Below, piece by piece: positions 46,924 through 56,361 of a DNA stretch of 64,000 bases. The notes beneath the pieces were generated by a model, which had not been told where the DNA came from, made no database searches, and was given only the letters and a program-made list of their open reading frames with translations. This DNA comes from MAG-121220-bin8 sp964433845. GTDB lineage: Bacteria; Bacteroidota; Bacteroidia; Flavobacteriales; Flavobacteriaceae. The stretch spans positions 1 to 64,000 of the forward strand of contig CAYSTA010000003.1 of NCBI GenBank assembly GCA_964433845.1. Direction: 5' to 3'. Position numbers and translations under genes: made by a program. Numbering within the stretch: position 1 is the stretch's first letter; every line of letters starts with the position of its first letter.

Positions 46924-47781
46924 TTAATTCCCAGCTGCTTTAATCCCCTGTTCAATTAGATCATAAAACTGATCTAGTTTTGGAAGAACAACAATTCTTG
47001 TTCTTCTATTTTTTGATCTATTCTCTGCAGTATCATTATCAGCAACTGGAACATAATAACTTCTTCCTGCAGCAGTCATCCTTTCTGGTTGAACACCAAA
47101 GTCGTTTTGTAATACTCTAACTACTGATGTTGCTCTTTTAACGCTTAAGTCCCAGTTATCTAAAAGAACTTCGTTTTGAATTGACTGATCATCAGTATGA
47201 CCTTCAACTAAAAATTCAATTTCAGGTTTATCAAGAACAACTTTTGCCACTTTGCCTAAAACTTCTTTTGCCCTTTCAGAAACAACATAACTTCCACTGT
47301 TAAATAGTAATTTATCCGAAATAGAAATAAATACAACTCCTTTTTCTACATTAACTTCAATGTCTTTGTCATTTATGTCAATAAAAGTTCCTTTTAAACT
47401 AGTTACTAAAGCTAATGTTACAGAATCTCTTCTAGTAACAGCATCTCGCATAGTATTTATAGTTAAGTCTTTCTCTTTCATACTTTCAAGAGATTTTTCA
47501 AGATTTTCAGCACCTTGTTGAGACAATGTTGTAAGATTCCCCATTGTATTAATTAAATCCTGATTATTGTTACTTAAAAAAGTAACCTGCTCTTTTAAGG
47601 ATTTAAGCTCAGCTTCAGCTCCAGCTCTTTCATCAATACAACTATTTAATTTAACAGTTGCTGAGTTTAGCAAATCTTTACTTTGCTGATTCATAGCTTC
47701 TAATGCTGCATATTTCTTTTGTGAAACGCAGGATGGGATTAAAAATGATACACTTAGCATCAATAAAAAGATTTTTTTCAT
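46924..47781 (-). CDS. OmpA-family (Pal-like) peptidoglycan-associated lipoprotein
   Basis: 285 residues. Lipobox LIPSC with C18. Residues 20-115 are a predicted coiled coil (heptad-like, rich in Leu, Glu, Asn), and 130-275 are an OmpA C-terminal domain that holds peptidoglycan (FLVEGHTDDQ, NWDLSVKRATSVVRVL, NRRTRIVV). It probably tethers the outer membrane to the wall. It has its own -7 element and terminator, so it is a single-gene unit, likely well expressed. Confidence 0.92.
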   Translation of the reverse strand: MKKIFLLMLSVSFLIPSCVSQKKYAALEAMNQQSKDLLNSATVKLNSCIDERAGAEAELKSLKEQVTFLSNNNQDLINTMGNLTTLSQQGAENLEKSLESMKEKDLTINTMRDAVTRRDSVTLALVTSLKGTFIDINDKDIEVNVEKGVVFISISDKLLFNSGSYVVSERAKEVLGKVAKVVLDKPEIEFLVEGHTDDQSIQNEVLLDNWDLSVKRATSVVRVLQNDFGVQPERMTAAGRSYYVPVADNDTAENRSKNRRTRIVVLPKLDQFYDLIEQGIKAAGN

Positions 47782-47806
47782 GTTTTTTTAATTTATTTTA
47801 ATTTTT

Positions 47807-47814
47807 CAAATTTA
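47807..47814 (-). promoter_or_regulatory. -7 element for the OmpA-like lipoprotein gene
   Basis: TAAATTTG on the minus strand matches TAnnTTTG. The predicted start near 47802 leaves a 21-base, almost pure A/T leader with an A7 run just before the ATG. At -33 there is only a GTTT. Confidence 0.5.
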
Positions 47815-47842
47815 GTAAAATATTAATATTAAACTTATTAAT

Positions 47843-48850
47843 TTAACTCTTATTTAAATCAGAGAAAACTCTTTTCTTAAGAATCAAGTATTTATATATT
47901 ATTGACTTAATAACGTAATGATTCTTGGTTTTATTGTTAGAATCATATGGCATATTAGGTACACTTTGCATTGAACTATATATAATTGCTAATACTATCG
48001 CAAAAAACTTGCCAAATTGTAATAAGAAGAAATAATAAATGGCAATCATGAGATCTTGTAATATCCTTTTTGACATGAAAAAACTATCATTATGAAAATT
48101 TTGAAAGTTTTTTCTAATCATATAATATGAATTTCTAAAATTGTAAAATGTTTTAGTTGGAGAATTTTTTGAAAGAGATCCTCCTCCAAGATGGTATACA
48201 ATACTATCATGAATATATATTTTTTTTAAATATTGGTTATAATTATTTACTCTCCAACATAAATCAATTTCTTCCATATGACAAAAAAATTTTTCATCAA
48301 AACCATTTAAATCGTCAAAGGTCTCCTTTCTTATAAAAAAGCATGCTCCAGATGCCCAAAAAATATCAACATTTTCATTATATTGACCTTTATCTATTTC
48401 AATAAAATCATTGATTCTCCCTCTACAATAGGGATAACCAAAATAATCAATATAACCACCAGCTGCACCTGCATATTCAAATTTATTTTTGTTATTATAA
48501 TCTAGGATTTTTGGTTGTGCTATAACCAAATTTTTATTAGATTCGAATTCTTTAATAATAGGATCCAACCAATCTTTTGTAACTTCTACATCATTATTTA
48601 ATAAACAAAACACTTCTTCGTTTACATGTTTTAATCCTTCATTATATCCCTTTGCATATCCATAATTTTTATCATTTCTTATAATTTTCAGATTAGGGTA
48701 GTTTTTAGTTAAAAAATCTATTGATTTATCCTCAGAATTATTATCTATAATATAAATTGGATTATCTCCAGAATTATTAACTACACTAGAAAGAAACTTT
48801 TCTAATAGTTCATGTCCATTCCAATTTAATATTACAACAGCTATTTTCAT
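47843..48850 (-). CDS. family 2 glycosyltransferase
   Basis: 335 residues. GT-A fold: VVILNWNGHELL at 4-15, IIDNNSED, and the nucleotide-sugar/metal motif CLLNNDVEV near 84. EIDLCWR near 196 fits the acceptor/base region of rhamnosyl-type GT2 enzymes. A hydrophobic C-terminal segment (about 270-295) may anchor it to the membrane. Acceptor unknown. It overlaps the preceding PD-(D/E)xK gene by 4 bases, which implies coupled translation. Confidence 0.88.
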   Translation of the reverse strand: MKIAVVILNWNGHELLEKFLSSVVNNSGDNPIYIIDNNSEDKSIDFLTKNYPNLKIIRNDKNYGYAKGYNEGLKHVNEEVFCLLNNDVEVTKDWLDPIIKEFESNKNLVIAQPKILDYNNKNKFEYAGAAGGYIDYFGYPYCRGRINDFIEIDKGQYNENVDIFWASGACFFIRKETFDDLNGFDEKFFCHMEEIDLCWRVNNYNQYLKKIYIHDSIVYHLGGGSLSKNSPTKTFYNFRNSYYMIRKNFQNFHNDSFFMSKRILQDLMIAIYYFFLLQFGKFFAIVLAIIYSSMQSVPNMPYDSNNKTKNHYVIKSIIYKYLILKKRVFSDLNKS

Positions 48851-49284
48851 TTTAATGGAAAATTTTTTACAAAATTATAAGTTTTAGCTTTGCTATCAAC
48901 TTTAAAATAAAAATGATTTAAACCATTAGTAATCATTAAATATTTAGATTTCATATATTGATTATATATAGATGTTTGATCAAATACTTTTTGATCAATT
49001 TTTACATTTGGCGCTTTACATTCAACTAGTAATAAAACATTACCATTTCTGTCATATACAACAAGATCAAATCTTTTTGTCATTTTATTGATGATAATTT
49101 TTTTTTCAACTGCGATATGATTTTTTGGAATATTGTAAGAAATCAAAAAATTTATCACATGTTGTCTTACCCATTCTTCTGGAGTTAATAAAATCAATTT
49201 TTTTCTTAAAATATCAAAAATATGAGGTTTATTATCTTTATTTTTAAGGTTAAATTTAAAATCTGGAAAATTTAATTTTATCAT
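48847..49284 (-). CDS. small PD-(D/E)xK protein (HsdR N-terminal-like domain)
   Basis: 145 residues, single domain, resembling the nuclease domain at the N-terminus of type I restriction subunit HsdR. The active-site set looks intact: E60, D73 in KRFDLVVYD, E88-C-K90 in LLVECKAP, then QxxxY (Q103, Y107). There is no helicase, HsdM or HsdS nearby, so this is not a restriction system. It sits head-to-head with holA (15 bases between start codons) and is translationally coupled to a glycosyltransferase. Function unknown; a role in DNA metabolism is an inference from the neighbour. Confidence 0.8.
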   Translation of the reverse strand: MIKLNFPDFKFNLKNKDNKPHIFDILRKKLILLTPEEWVRQHVINFLISYNIPKNHIAVEKKIIINKMTKRFDLVVYDRNGNVLLLVECKAPNVKIDQKVFDQTSIYNQYMKSKYLMITNGLNHFYFKVDSKAKTYNFVKNFPLK

Positions 49285-49299
49285 AAAATAAAACTCAAG

Positions 49300-50310
49300 A
49301 TGAATTTAAAGGAAATTAATACTATAATTTCAAAAATTAAAAATAAAGTTTATTCTCCAATATATTTTTTGATGGGTGAGGAAACTTATTATATAGATTT
49401 TATCACTGAACTCTTAGATGAGGAAGTTTTAAATAATGATGAAAAAGACTTTAATAAAACGGTTCTATATGGAAAAGAAACAAATATTGATGAATTAGTT
49501 TCTCATTGCAAGAGATATCCAATAATGAGTAAATATCAGATAGTTATTTTAAAAGAGGCACAAGATTTGTCAAGAAAAATTGAAAAGCTTTCGAGTTATG
49601 TTTTAAATCCTTCATTAAATACTATTCTAATAATTAACTATAAATACAAAACATTAGATAAAAGAAAAAAGCTTTATAAAAACATTCAAAAATTTGGAAC
49701 TGTGATCGATTGTAAAAAGATTTATGAAGACCATGTTCCACAATGGATAATTAATCAATTAAATAATGACAAATATTCAATTGAACCTAAAGCTTGTTCA
49801 ATGTTAGTTGATTATTTAGGTAATGACCTTAATAAAATAAATAACCAATTAAATAAACTAAAGATTATAAGTCATAAAGAAAAAAAAATAACTCCACTTC
49901 TGATTGAAGAAAATATAGGTATAAGTAAAGATTATAATGTGTTTGAATTAAGAAAAGCTGTAGGCAAAAAAGATCTTTCAAAAGCTTTAATCATCTGTAA
50001 TTATTTATCATCAAATTCAAATAAACATCCTGTCCAAATGACATTATCTTCTCTATTTAATTATTTTTTACAGGTTTTTCAATACCATAGCCTTTCCAAT
50101 AAATCTCAAAATAATGTGGCGAATATATTAGGCGTTAATCCCTTCTTTGTTAAAGATTATATAATTGCTTCAAAAAATTATTCAATGAAAAATATTAGTT
50201 CTATAATTAGTTTAATAAAAGATTTTGATTTAAAAAGTAAAGGGGTAGGGGTTTCAAATATTTCAAATCATGATTTATTAAGACAACTAATTATTCAAAT
50301 TATAAATTAA
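49300..50310 (+). CDS. holA: DNA polymerase III delta subunit
   Basis: Opens the sliding clamp in the clamp-loader complex. 336 residues: PIYFLMGEETYYID near 20-33, IVILKEAQDL, and the helical domain with LGNDLNKINNQLNKL, then the C-terminal collar domain. Divergent sequence but clear family pattern and length. Its ATG is 15 bases from that of the divergent PD-(D/E)xK gene. Its end overlaps the E1 gene by 4 bases. Confidence 0.9.
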   Translation: MNLKEINTIISKIKNKVYSPIYFLMGEETYYIDFITELLDEEVLNNDEKDFNKTVLYGKETNIDELVSHCKRYPIMSKYQIVILKEAQDLSRKIEKLSSYVLNPSLNTILIINYKYKTLDKRKKLYKNIQKFGTVIDCKKIYEDHVPQWIINQLNNDKYSIEPKACSMLVDYLGNDLNKINNQLNKLKIISHKEKKITPLLIEENIGISKDYNVFELRKAVGKKDLSKALIICNYLSSNSNKHPVQMTLSSLFNYFLQVFQYHSLSNKSQNNVANILGVNPFFVKDYIIASKNYSMKNISSIISLIKDFDLKSKGVGVSNISNHDLLRQLIIQIIN

Positions 50311-52706
50311 AAAAAATCAGGATATTTTTTTGGATCGTATTCATTCATTATTTCATATGATTTTTCAACAATATCATCAATAGATGGTTTTGAAAAATAA
50401 TCCCCATCGGTTCCATAAGCAGGTCTATGTGATTTTGCAGTTAATGTAATGGGATTACTGTCTAATAAATCAAAAGCATTCTGATCCTCAATTATTTTTT
50501 GTAAAATATATGCAGAAGCTCCTCCAGGAAGATCCTCGTCTACAATAACTAATTTATTTGTCTTTTTTAAACTTTCTCTAATATTATTTTCAGTATCAAA
50601 CGGAATTAATGTTTGTAAATCAATTATTTCTATATCAATATCTAATTTCTCAAGTTCTATAGATGCCTTTTCTACAAGCCTTAGGGTAGATCCATATGAA
50701 ACTATAGAAATATCTTTACCCTTTCTTAAAACTTCTGATTTGCCTAATAAAACAGTAAATTTGGATAAATTTGTAGGTTCCTTTTCCTTTAATCTATATC
50801 CATTTAAGGATTCTATCAGAATAGCTGGTTCTTCACACTTCAATAAAGTATTATACATTCCAGAAGCCTGAACCATATTTCTAGGCACAAGTATATTAAT
50901 TCCTCTTAAAGTAGATAGTAAAGCTCCCATTGGTGATCCAGAATGCCAAATACCTTCTAATCTATGTCCTCTTGTACGTATAATTAAAGGAGCAATTTGT
51001 TTTCCAAATGTTCTATAATGTAAAGTAGCTAAATCATCACTTAAAATTTGTAATCCATATAAAACATAATCTAAATATTGAATTTCAGCAATTGGACGAA
51101 GTCCTCTTAAAGACAAACCAATACCTTCCCCAATAATTGATGTTTCTCTAATTCCTCTATCTCCAACTCTTTCTTCACCATAAATTTCTTGCAAACCTTC
51201 TAAACCCTGATTAACATCACCAATTTTACCTGAATCCTCACCAAAAATTAATAAATTATCATATAGTTTTAAAAGTTCCTTAAAGTTGTTTCTAAGTACA
51301 ATTCTTCCATCTACTTTTTTTGAATCATCATACAGTGGTTTTATTTCTTTAACACTTTCTGCATTAGTAGAAGATTCATTATAAAGTTTTGAACTATATT
51401 TATTTTGATTTAAACTAGTAAAATTATTAATCCAATTTTTTAGTAAGTTTATGTTATCACTTTTTTGATTTACTAACATCCTTAAAACTTTTCTTGATGT
51501 TGATAATAGATCTTTATTGTTAGGTTCTTTAATTCTATCTAGATTTTGTATAATATCATTAATTTCAAACTCTTTATACTCATAATTTAAAGAGGATAAT
51601 ATTTCTAAAAGACCTAGTCTTGATTTAAGGATAGGTTCTTGATATGTATTCCATGCTTCAGTTTTAGCATTTTTTACTTCTTCTTTAGATTTTTTTTCTA
51701 TGATTTCTAATTCTAGTTCAGTTGCAATGTTATTTTTCAGTATCCATTCTCTCATTTTTAAATTACAATCATTATTCTTTTCCCAAATTAATCTTTCCTC
51801 AGGCTTATATCTTTCATGTGAACCTGATGTGGAATGTCCAATAGGCTGAGTAAGTTCTTTTACATGAATTAATACAGGTATGTGTTGTTTTCTAGCAATA
51901 TCATTAGCTTTTTGATAAGTATTAATTAAATTTGGATAGTCCCATCCATTTACTGATAGTATTTCAAACCCTTCACTATTATTTGATCTTTGAAAACCAG
52001 AAAGTGCATCAGAAATGCTTTGTTTTATGGTCTGATCTTTGTTCTCTACAGATATTCCATAATTATCATCCCACACACTAATAACCATTGGCACTTGATG
52101 AACACCAGCAGCATTTAATACTTCAAAAAACATTCCCTCACTTGTACTAGCGTTTCCTATAGTTCCCCATGCAATTTCATTCCCTTCATTGGAAAATTTA
52201 TTATTAGTTTTAAATTTTCTATACAATTTTGATGCATGAGCTAATCCAAGTAATCTAGGCATCTGTGAAGCAGTACATGAAACATCTGAACTAGAATTCT
52301 TTTGATTAACTAGATTTTTCCAAGATCCATCTTCATTCAAACTTGCAGTACTAAAATGTGCACCCATTTGTCTACCAGCTGACATAGGTTCTTCATTTAT
52401 GTCAGTATTCGCATATAAACCAGAAAACAATTGTTTTGGAGTCAATTCATTTATAGCCATCATAAAGGTTTGATCACGATAATAACCAGATCTAAAATCA
52501 CCTTTTTGAAAAACCTTTGCTAATGCTATTTGGGGTAATTCTTTGCCATCACCAAATATTCCAAATTTTGCTTTTCCACTTAGAACTTCCCTTCTTCCTA
52601 GTAAACTAGCTTCTCTACTTGATACTATAAGTTTGTAATCATCTAAGACCTGTTCTTTGAAGGATTCAAAAGAAATTTCTTTATTAAGATCTAGATTAGT
52701 TTGCAT
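50307..52706 (-). CDS. fused alpha/beta E1 component of a 2-oxoacid (probably branched-chain) dehydrogenase
   Basis: 799 residues. Residues 1-400 are an E1-alpha domain and 450-799 an E1-beta domain (FGEDSGKIGDVNQGL, LRPIAEIQYLDY, IESLNGYRLK, VIVDEDLPGGA). In the alpha half the thiamine-diphosphate motif, usually GDG followed by NN, reads GTIGNASTSEG and later DDNYGIS; I recall the same form in fused flavobacterial relatives. The substrate may be branched-chain 2-oxoacids. E2 is not nearby; lpd at 8299 could supply E3. Confidence 0.9.
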   Translation of the reverse strand: MQTNLDLNKEISFESFKEQVLDDYKLIVSSREASLLGRREVLSGKAKFGIFGDGKELPQIALAKVFQKGDFRSGYYRDQTFMMAINELTPKQLFSGLYANTDINEEPMSAGRQMGAHFSTASLNEDGSWKNLVNQKNSSSDVSCTASQMPRLLGLAHASKLYRKFKTNNKFSNEGNEIAWGTIGNASTSEGMFFEVLNAAGVHQVPMVISVWDDNYGISVENKDQTIKQSISDALSGFQRSNNSEGFEILSVNGWDYPNLINTYQKANDIARKQHIPVLIHVKELTQPIGHSTSGSHERYKPEERLIWEKNNDCNLKMREWILKNNIATELELEIIEKKSKEEVKNAKTEAWNTYQEPILKSRLGLLEILSSLNYEYKEFEINDIIQNLDRIKEPNNKDLLSTSRKVLRMLVNQKSDNINLLKNWINNFTSLNQNKYSSKLYNESSTNAESVKEIKPLYDDSKKVDGRIVLRNNFKELLKLYDNLLIFGEDSGKIGDVNQGLEGLQEIYGEERVGDRGIRETSIIGEGIGLSLRGLRPIAEIQYLDYVLYGLQILSDDLATLHYRTFGKQIAPLIIRTRGHRLEGIWHSGSPMGALLSTLRGINILVPRNMVQASGMYNTLLKCEEPAILIESLNGYRLKEKEPTNLSKFTVLLGKSEVLRKGKDISIVSYGSTLRLVEKASIELEKLDIDIEIIDLQTLIPFDTENNIRESLKKTNKLVIVDEDLPGGASAYILQKIIEDQNAFDLLDSNPITLTAKSHRPAYGTDGDYFSKPSIDDIVEKSYEIMNEYDPKKYPDFF

Positions 52707-52722
52707 AATGTTTAAGGGGCCT

Positions 52723-52730
52723 CAAATTTA
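52723..52730 (-). promoter_or_regulatory. -7 element for the fused E1 gene
   Basis: TAAATTTG on the minus strand matches TAnnTTTG, with a predicted start near 52718, about 12 bases before the ATG. The short leader includes a GAGGCCCC stretch, unusually GC-rich for this window. Confidence 0.45.
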
Positions 52731-52758
52731 AGAAAAATAGAGTTTTTTTCCTAAATAA

Positions 52759-55653
52759 TTAGAACCATCTTCTAGTAAATAATCCTGAAACAGTATTTGG
52801 ATCAAAAGTAATTTTAAACCTAATTTTTTCAGAATAATTAGAATGTTTTAATTCATTTCCTAAAGAAGAATAAAAAGGAAAATATAATTCAAAATAATCA
52901 GTGAGAATATTCAGTCTAATTCCTGAATCATAAACTGTCTTCATACTTATATTTTTATTTTTTATAAATGCGAGATCATAATATCCTTCAACCCATTGCC
53001 ATAATGTAATACCTGAATTAAAGGCTATAATCCAATCATTTGAATATGCAGGATTAACTCTTGATTTTAATGCCCCTTCAGATGTAATGAATTGTTGACT
53101 ATAAAAACCTGTAGTTTCTGAACGACCCAATAAATTATAATTAAACATGTAATCTCTAGCTCTATAAGTTGAAAAGCTAAAATAATCATCATCTGTTGAA
53201 TTGTATAAAAACTTTCCAACAAATAATCTAAAATTATACTGTCTATTATCTTTATAATAATTTCTAAACATACCTGTAAATGAAGCTTTAACAAATGATT
53301 TGTTAATTTGTAAATCAGAATTTAATGTAAAACCTTTTCCTCCATTTGAGTTTGTTATTATATATTTTGTATTGAAAATATTATAGTTAGGATACTTTTT
53401 TTGATCAATATTTTCTTCTCTATAAATACTTACATATCTAAAATTCAAAAATTGTCTAAAATTAGATCTTAAATCTGAATTTCTAAATGTGAATGTTATT
53501 GAGGGAAAGAAACTGGAATAAGATAAATTTTCTTTATAATGGAATGTGGAACCGCTAATAAAATATTGTGTACTAAACAGCCTTTTATTCTCATTATATT
53601 TTATATATTTTAAATTCATACTTCCTAAAACCTTATTCTGTTTTGATGAGTAAGATGGTTTTATTTTATAACTAAATGGTTTTTTAATAAGAGTTATATT
53701 AGTTAACATTACTCCAGGCATTAAACCATCATATAAGTTATAGCCTAATAATGGTATATAATTTAGCTGTTTATTATAAGTGCTTTCAAAATCATTGAAT
53801 AAAATTAGTTTAAATGGTTTCCTGTACTTTTTAAATGATGCTAAATTATTGTTATAATTTCTCTCTGTTATATATTTGTTTTTATTTATTTCTATAAAAT
53901 CATATAGATTTGATTCATATGAAATTATAGTGTCTTTTTCTTTAAGGACAAGCCAATCTTCTTTTAATATCTTATTGTTCTTTAATAAGGACAATTGAAT
54001 TGGTGAATTAGAATTAGAACTATAATAATTCGATAATTTAAAATATGTTAGTTTATTTGACTCATTAATTTTCTTAATTGTAAAATCCTTAAATGATTTT
54101 CTTTTTAAAAAATCATTAAAAAACCAATTAGAATTATAACTAGAGTTTTTTTCTATAATTTCTTGAAAAGTAATCGGATTATTATTTACTAAATTATTTT
54201 TTTGATAATACTCTCTTATTGAATTATCTATTATTTCTTTATTTATGGTTTTAGATAACATCTTTATTCCTAATCCTGTTTTGTAAGGATTGATAATTTT
54301 TTGATTTATCCTTGTCAAGGAATCTAATGATAAGCCAATGGGTTGATTAATATTTCTACTTGAAATAATATTCTCAAATAAACGGTATTGTTCATTAAAG
54401 GAATATTTAGCATAATTTCTATTTTTTAATATTTTTAAATCACTATATTTTCCTATTAGCTTTAATTCTGGATAATATGTATCTATATAATCCATTAATA
54501 AATAAATCACAATTCCTTCAACTTCCCAATAATTTTTTCTCTTGTGTAAGGAAATAGATTCTTCTATATATGTATGTAAAAATTCTTTTAAAAAATTAAA
54601 TTCAAAAAGGAATGATTGATCAAATGGACTTATAATCTTAGGCAGATTGTTAATTCCATAAATTGGTCTTCTAGATTGATTTTTTCTAGAAACAACGATT
54701 TTATTAAATGGGTAATTGCCTATTTTTTTTTCAGCATAATTAAATATTTTAGTTATTATTGAATCTTTCTCTATAATGTGATTATTTATTTTATTTAGAG
54801 GTATTTTATTGCCAGTTTTATCATCAACATATGATAATAGTTTATTAATAAGTGAATCAGATTTATCTTCATAATTATCAATGTCTGAATATACTTTAAT
54901 GTTATTTATTACATATTCAACATAGTTTGACTTCTTGGTAAGAATCAGGTTTGAATTTTTTCTAATCTCTTTTATAGAAATAAAGTTTTTTATGTTTAAG
55001 TCTTCGTTGAATTTAATTTGATTTATATCAGAAATTAAATCATATTCTTTAGGATAAGTAATATTGAATTTAAAATATGCAGGGTCATGAGAAAGATCAT
55101 TTAAGTCCAAATTACTTTCTTTAATCCATTTATTTTCCTTGATTTTAGAAAAAGTAAAATACCAATCTCTTATATTAATTTCACCGGATTTATCAATACC
55201 ATATCCAGTAAAATTATTATCAGGTATTATTATTTCATAATTAATATTAAAACTAATAGAATCTCCTTTTTTTAATGGTTTAATAAGATTTATCTTAATT
55301 AAATCTATATTATTTACAGGTCTTGAGAAATCAAAATTATAATTATCCTGATATATTTTTTTTATAACTGTTGAACCTCTTTGATTTTTTGTAGATCTTT
55401 GAAAAGCTAAAGAATATTCTTCGGAAAGTCTATATCCTAGATTTGATTTTGAGTTTGAATAAGAGTTTGCCCAATCATTCAATATTAAATGATTTAATTC
55501 AATATCATATTTGTTAAAAAAGAGTAACTTTTGTTTGATTTTAATCTTTTTATTTTCAATATCAAAATCAGCTATTATATTATATTCATGTTCCTGTGAA
55601 TATGTTTTAATGGATGATAATATTATTATTGATAATAAAATGAAGAATCTCAT
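52759..55653 (-). CDS. M1-peptidase-like protein with C-terminal outer-membrane barrel
   Basis: 964 residues. Signal peptide 1-20 (ending YSQ). Residues 25-240 resemble the N-terminal beta domain of M1 aminopeptidases, and 290-540 the gluzincin domain. The zinc motif HExxH-x18-E appears as K356-E-F-L-H360 followed after exactly 18 residues by E379: only the first histidine is changed. The exopeptidase motif is GINN (333-336) instead of a GxMEN form. From about 620 to the end, alternating aromatic strands closing in F964 indicate an outer-membrane barrel. Probably not a working peptidase. It is 18 bases after the LOG gene. Confidence 0.75.
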   Translation of the reverse strand: MRFFILLSIIILSSIKTYSQEHEYNIIADFDIENKKIKIKQKLLFFNKYDIELNHLILNDWANSYSNSKSNLGYRLSEEYSLAFQRSTKNQRGSTVIKKIYQDNYNFDFSRPVNNIDLIKINLIKPLKKGDSISFNINYEIIIPDNNFTGYGIDKSGEINIRDWYFTFSKIKENKWIKESNLDLNDLSHDPAYFKFNITYPKEYDLISDINQIKFNEDLNIKNFISIKEIRKNSNLILTKKSNYVEYVINNIKVYSDIDNYEDKSDSLINKLLSYVDDKTGNKIPLNKINNHIIEKDSIITKIFNYAEKKIGNYPFNKIVVSRKNQSRRPIYGINNLPKIISPFDQSFLFEFNFLKEFLHTYIEESISLHKRKNYWEVEGIVIYLLMDYIDTYYPELKLIGKYSDLKILKNRNYAKYSFNEQYRLFENIISSRNINQPIGLSLDSLTRINQKIINPYKTGLGIKMLSKTINKEIIDNSIREYYQKNNLVNNNPITFQEIIEKNSSYNSNWFFNDFLKRKSFKDFTIKKINESNKLTYFKLSNYYSSNSNSPIQLSLLKNNKILKEDWLVLKEKDTIISYESNLYDFIEINKNKYITERNYNNNLASFKKYRKPFKLILFNDFESTYNKQLNYIPLLGYNLYDGLMPGVMLTNITLIKKPFSYKIKPSYSSKQNKVLGSMNLKYIKYNENKRLFSTQYFISGSTFHYKENLSYSSFFPSITFTFRNSDLRSNFRQFLNFRYVSIYREENIDQKKYPNYNIFNTKYIITNSNGGKGFTLNSDLQINKSFVKASFTGMFRNYYKDNRQYNFRLFVGKFLYNSTDDDYFSFSTYRARDYMFNYNLLGRSETTGFYSQQFITSEGALKSRVNPAYSNDWIIAFNSGITLWQWVEGYYDLAFIKNKNISMKTVYDSGIRLNILTDYFELYFPFYSSLGNELKHSNYSEKIRFKITFDPNTVSGLFTRRWF

Positions 55654-55671
55654 GAAAGAAACTTTAATTAA

Positions 55672-56358
55672 TCAAAAATTAGGTCTTATTGATTTTTTAT
55701 TGTAGAAATCAGAAAGAATTTTAATTACATCATCAGAAGAATCAACAATAGAAATCAGGTCTAATTCTTTGGCTGATATGTAGTTGTATTTCAAAACTAA
55801 TTCTTCTTTTATCCAATTATAACATTTATTCCAAAATTCCGATCCAACTAAAATAATAGGAAATCTTTCAGCTTTTTTTGTTTGAATTAGTGTAAGTGCT
55901 TCAAAAAGTTCATCAAGAGTTCCAAAACCTCCAGGCATTACAACAAATCCTTGAGAATATTTAATAAACATTACTTTTCTTACGAAGAAATAATCAAAAT
56001 CAAGAGATTTATCTTCATCAATATATGGGTTGTCATGTTGTTCAAATGGGAGTTCAATATTAAGACCTACTGAGGATCCTAAAGCTTCCTTAGCACCTTT
56101 ATTAGCAGCTTCCATAACACCAGGTCCTCCACCAGTTATAACACCAAATCCAAGGTTTACAATCTTTTTAGCAATTTCCGTTGTTAAATTATAATAAGTG
56201 TCGTTAGAATCGGTTCTCGCAGATCCAAAAATTGACACACATGGGCCAATTTTACTCATTTTTTCATATCCATCAACAAATTCCCCCATAATCTTAAAAA
56301 CAGACCATGAATCATTCGTTTTTATTTCATTCCAATTTTTTAAATCTTTTCTATGCAT
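55672..56358 (-). CDS. LOG-family (TIGR00730) nucleotide 5'-monophosphate phosphoribohydrolase
   Basis: 228 residues, Rossmann-like fold. GGGPGVMEAANKGA and PGGFGTLDELFE are the two signatures of the LOG family, which releases bases from nucleoside monophosphates (cytokinin-activating in plants; nucleotide salvage in bacteria). No cofactor-binding insertion is seen. Three bases separate it from uvrA, so it is in the same transcript. The substrate is not known. Confidence 0.9.
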   Translation of the reverse strand: MHRKDLKNWNEIKTNDSWSVFKIMGEFVDGYEKMSKIGPCVSIFGSARTDSNDTYYNLTTEIAKKIVNLGFGVITGGGPGVMEAANKGAKEALGSSVGLNIELPFEQHDNPYIDEDKSLDFDYFFVRKVMFIKYSQGFVVMPGGFGTLDELFEALTLIQTKKAERFPIILVGSEFWNKCYNWIKEELVLKYNYISAKELDLISIVDSSDDVIKILSDFYNKKSIRPNF

Positions 56359-56361
56359 ACA

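Noticed and set aside
48847..49284. Type I restriction-modification system
   Set aside because: Only an HsdR N-terminal-like domain is present; there is no helicase part, HsdM or HsdS, and the neighbours are holA and a glycosyltransferase.
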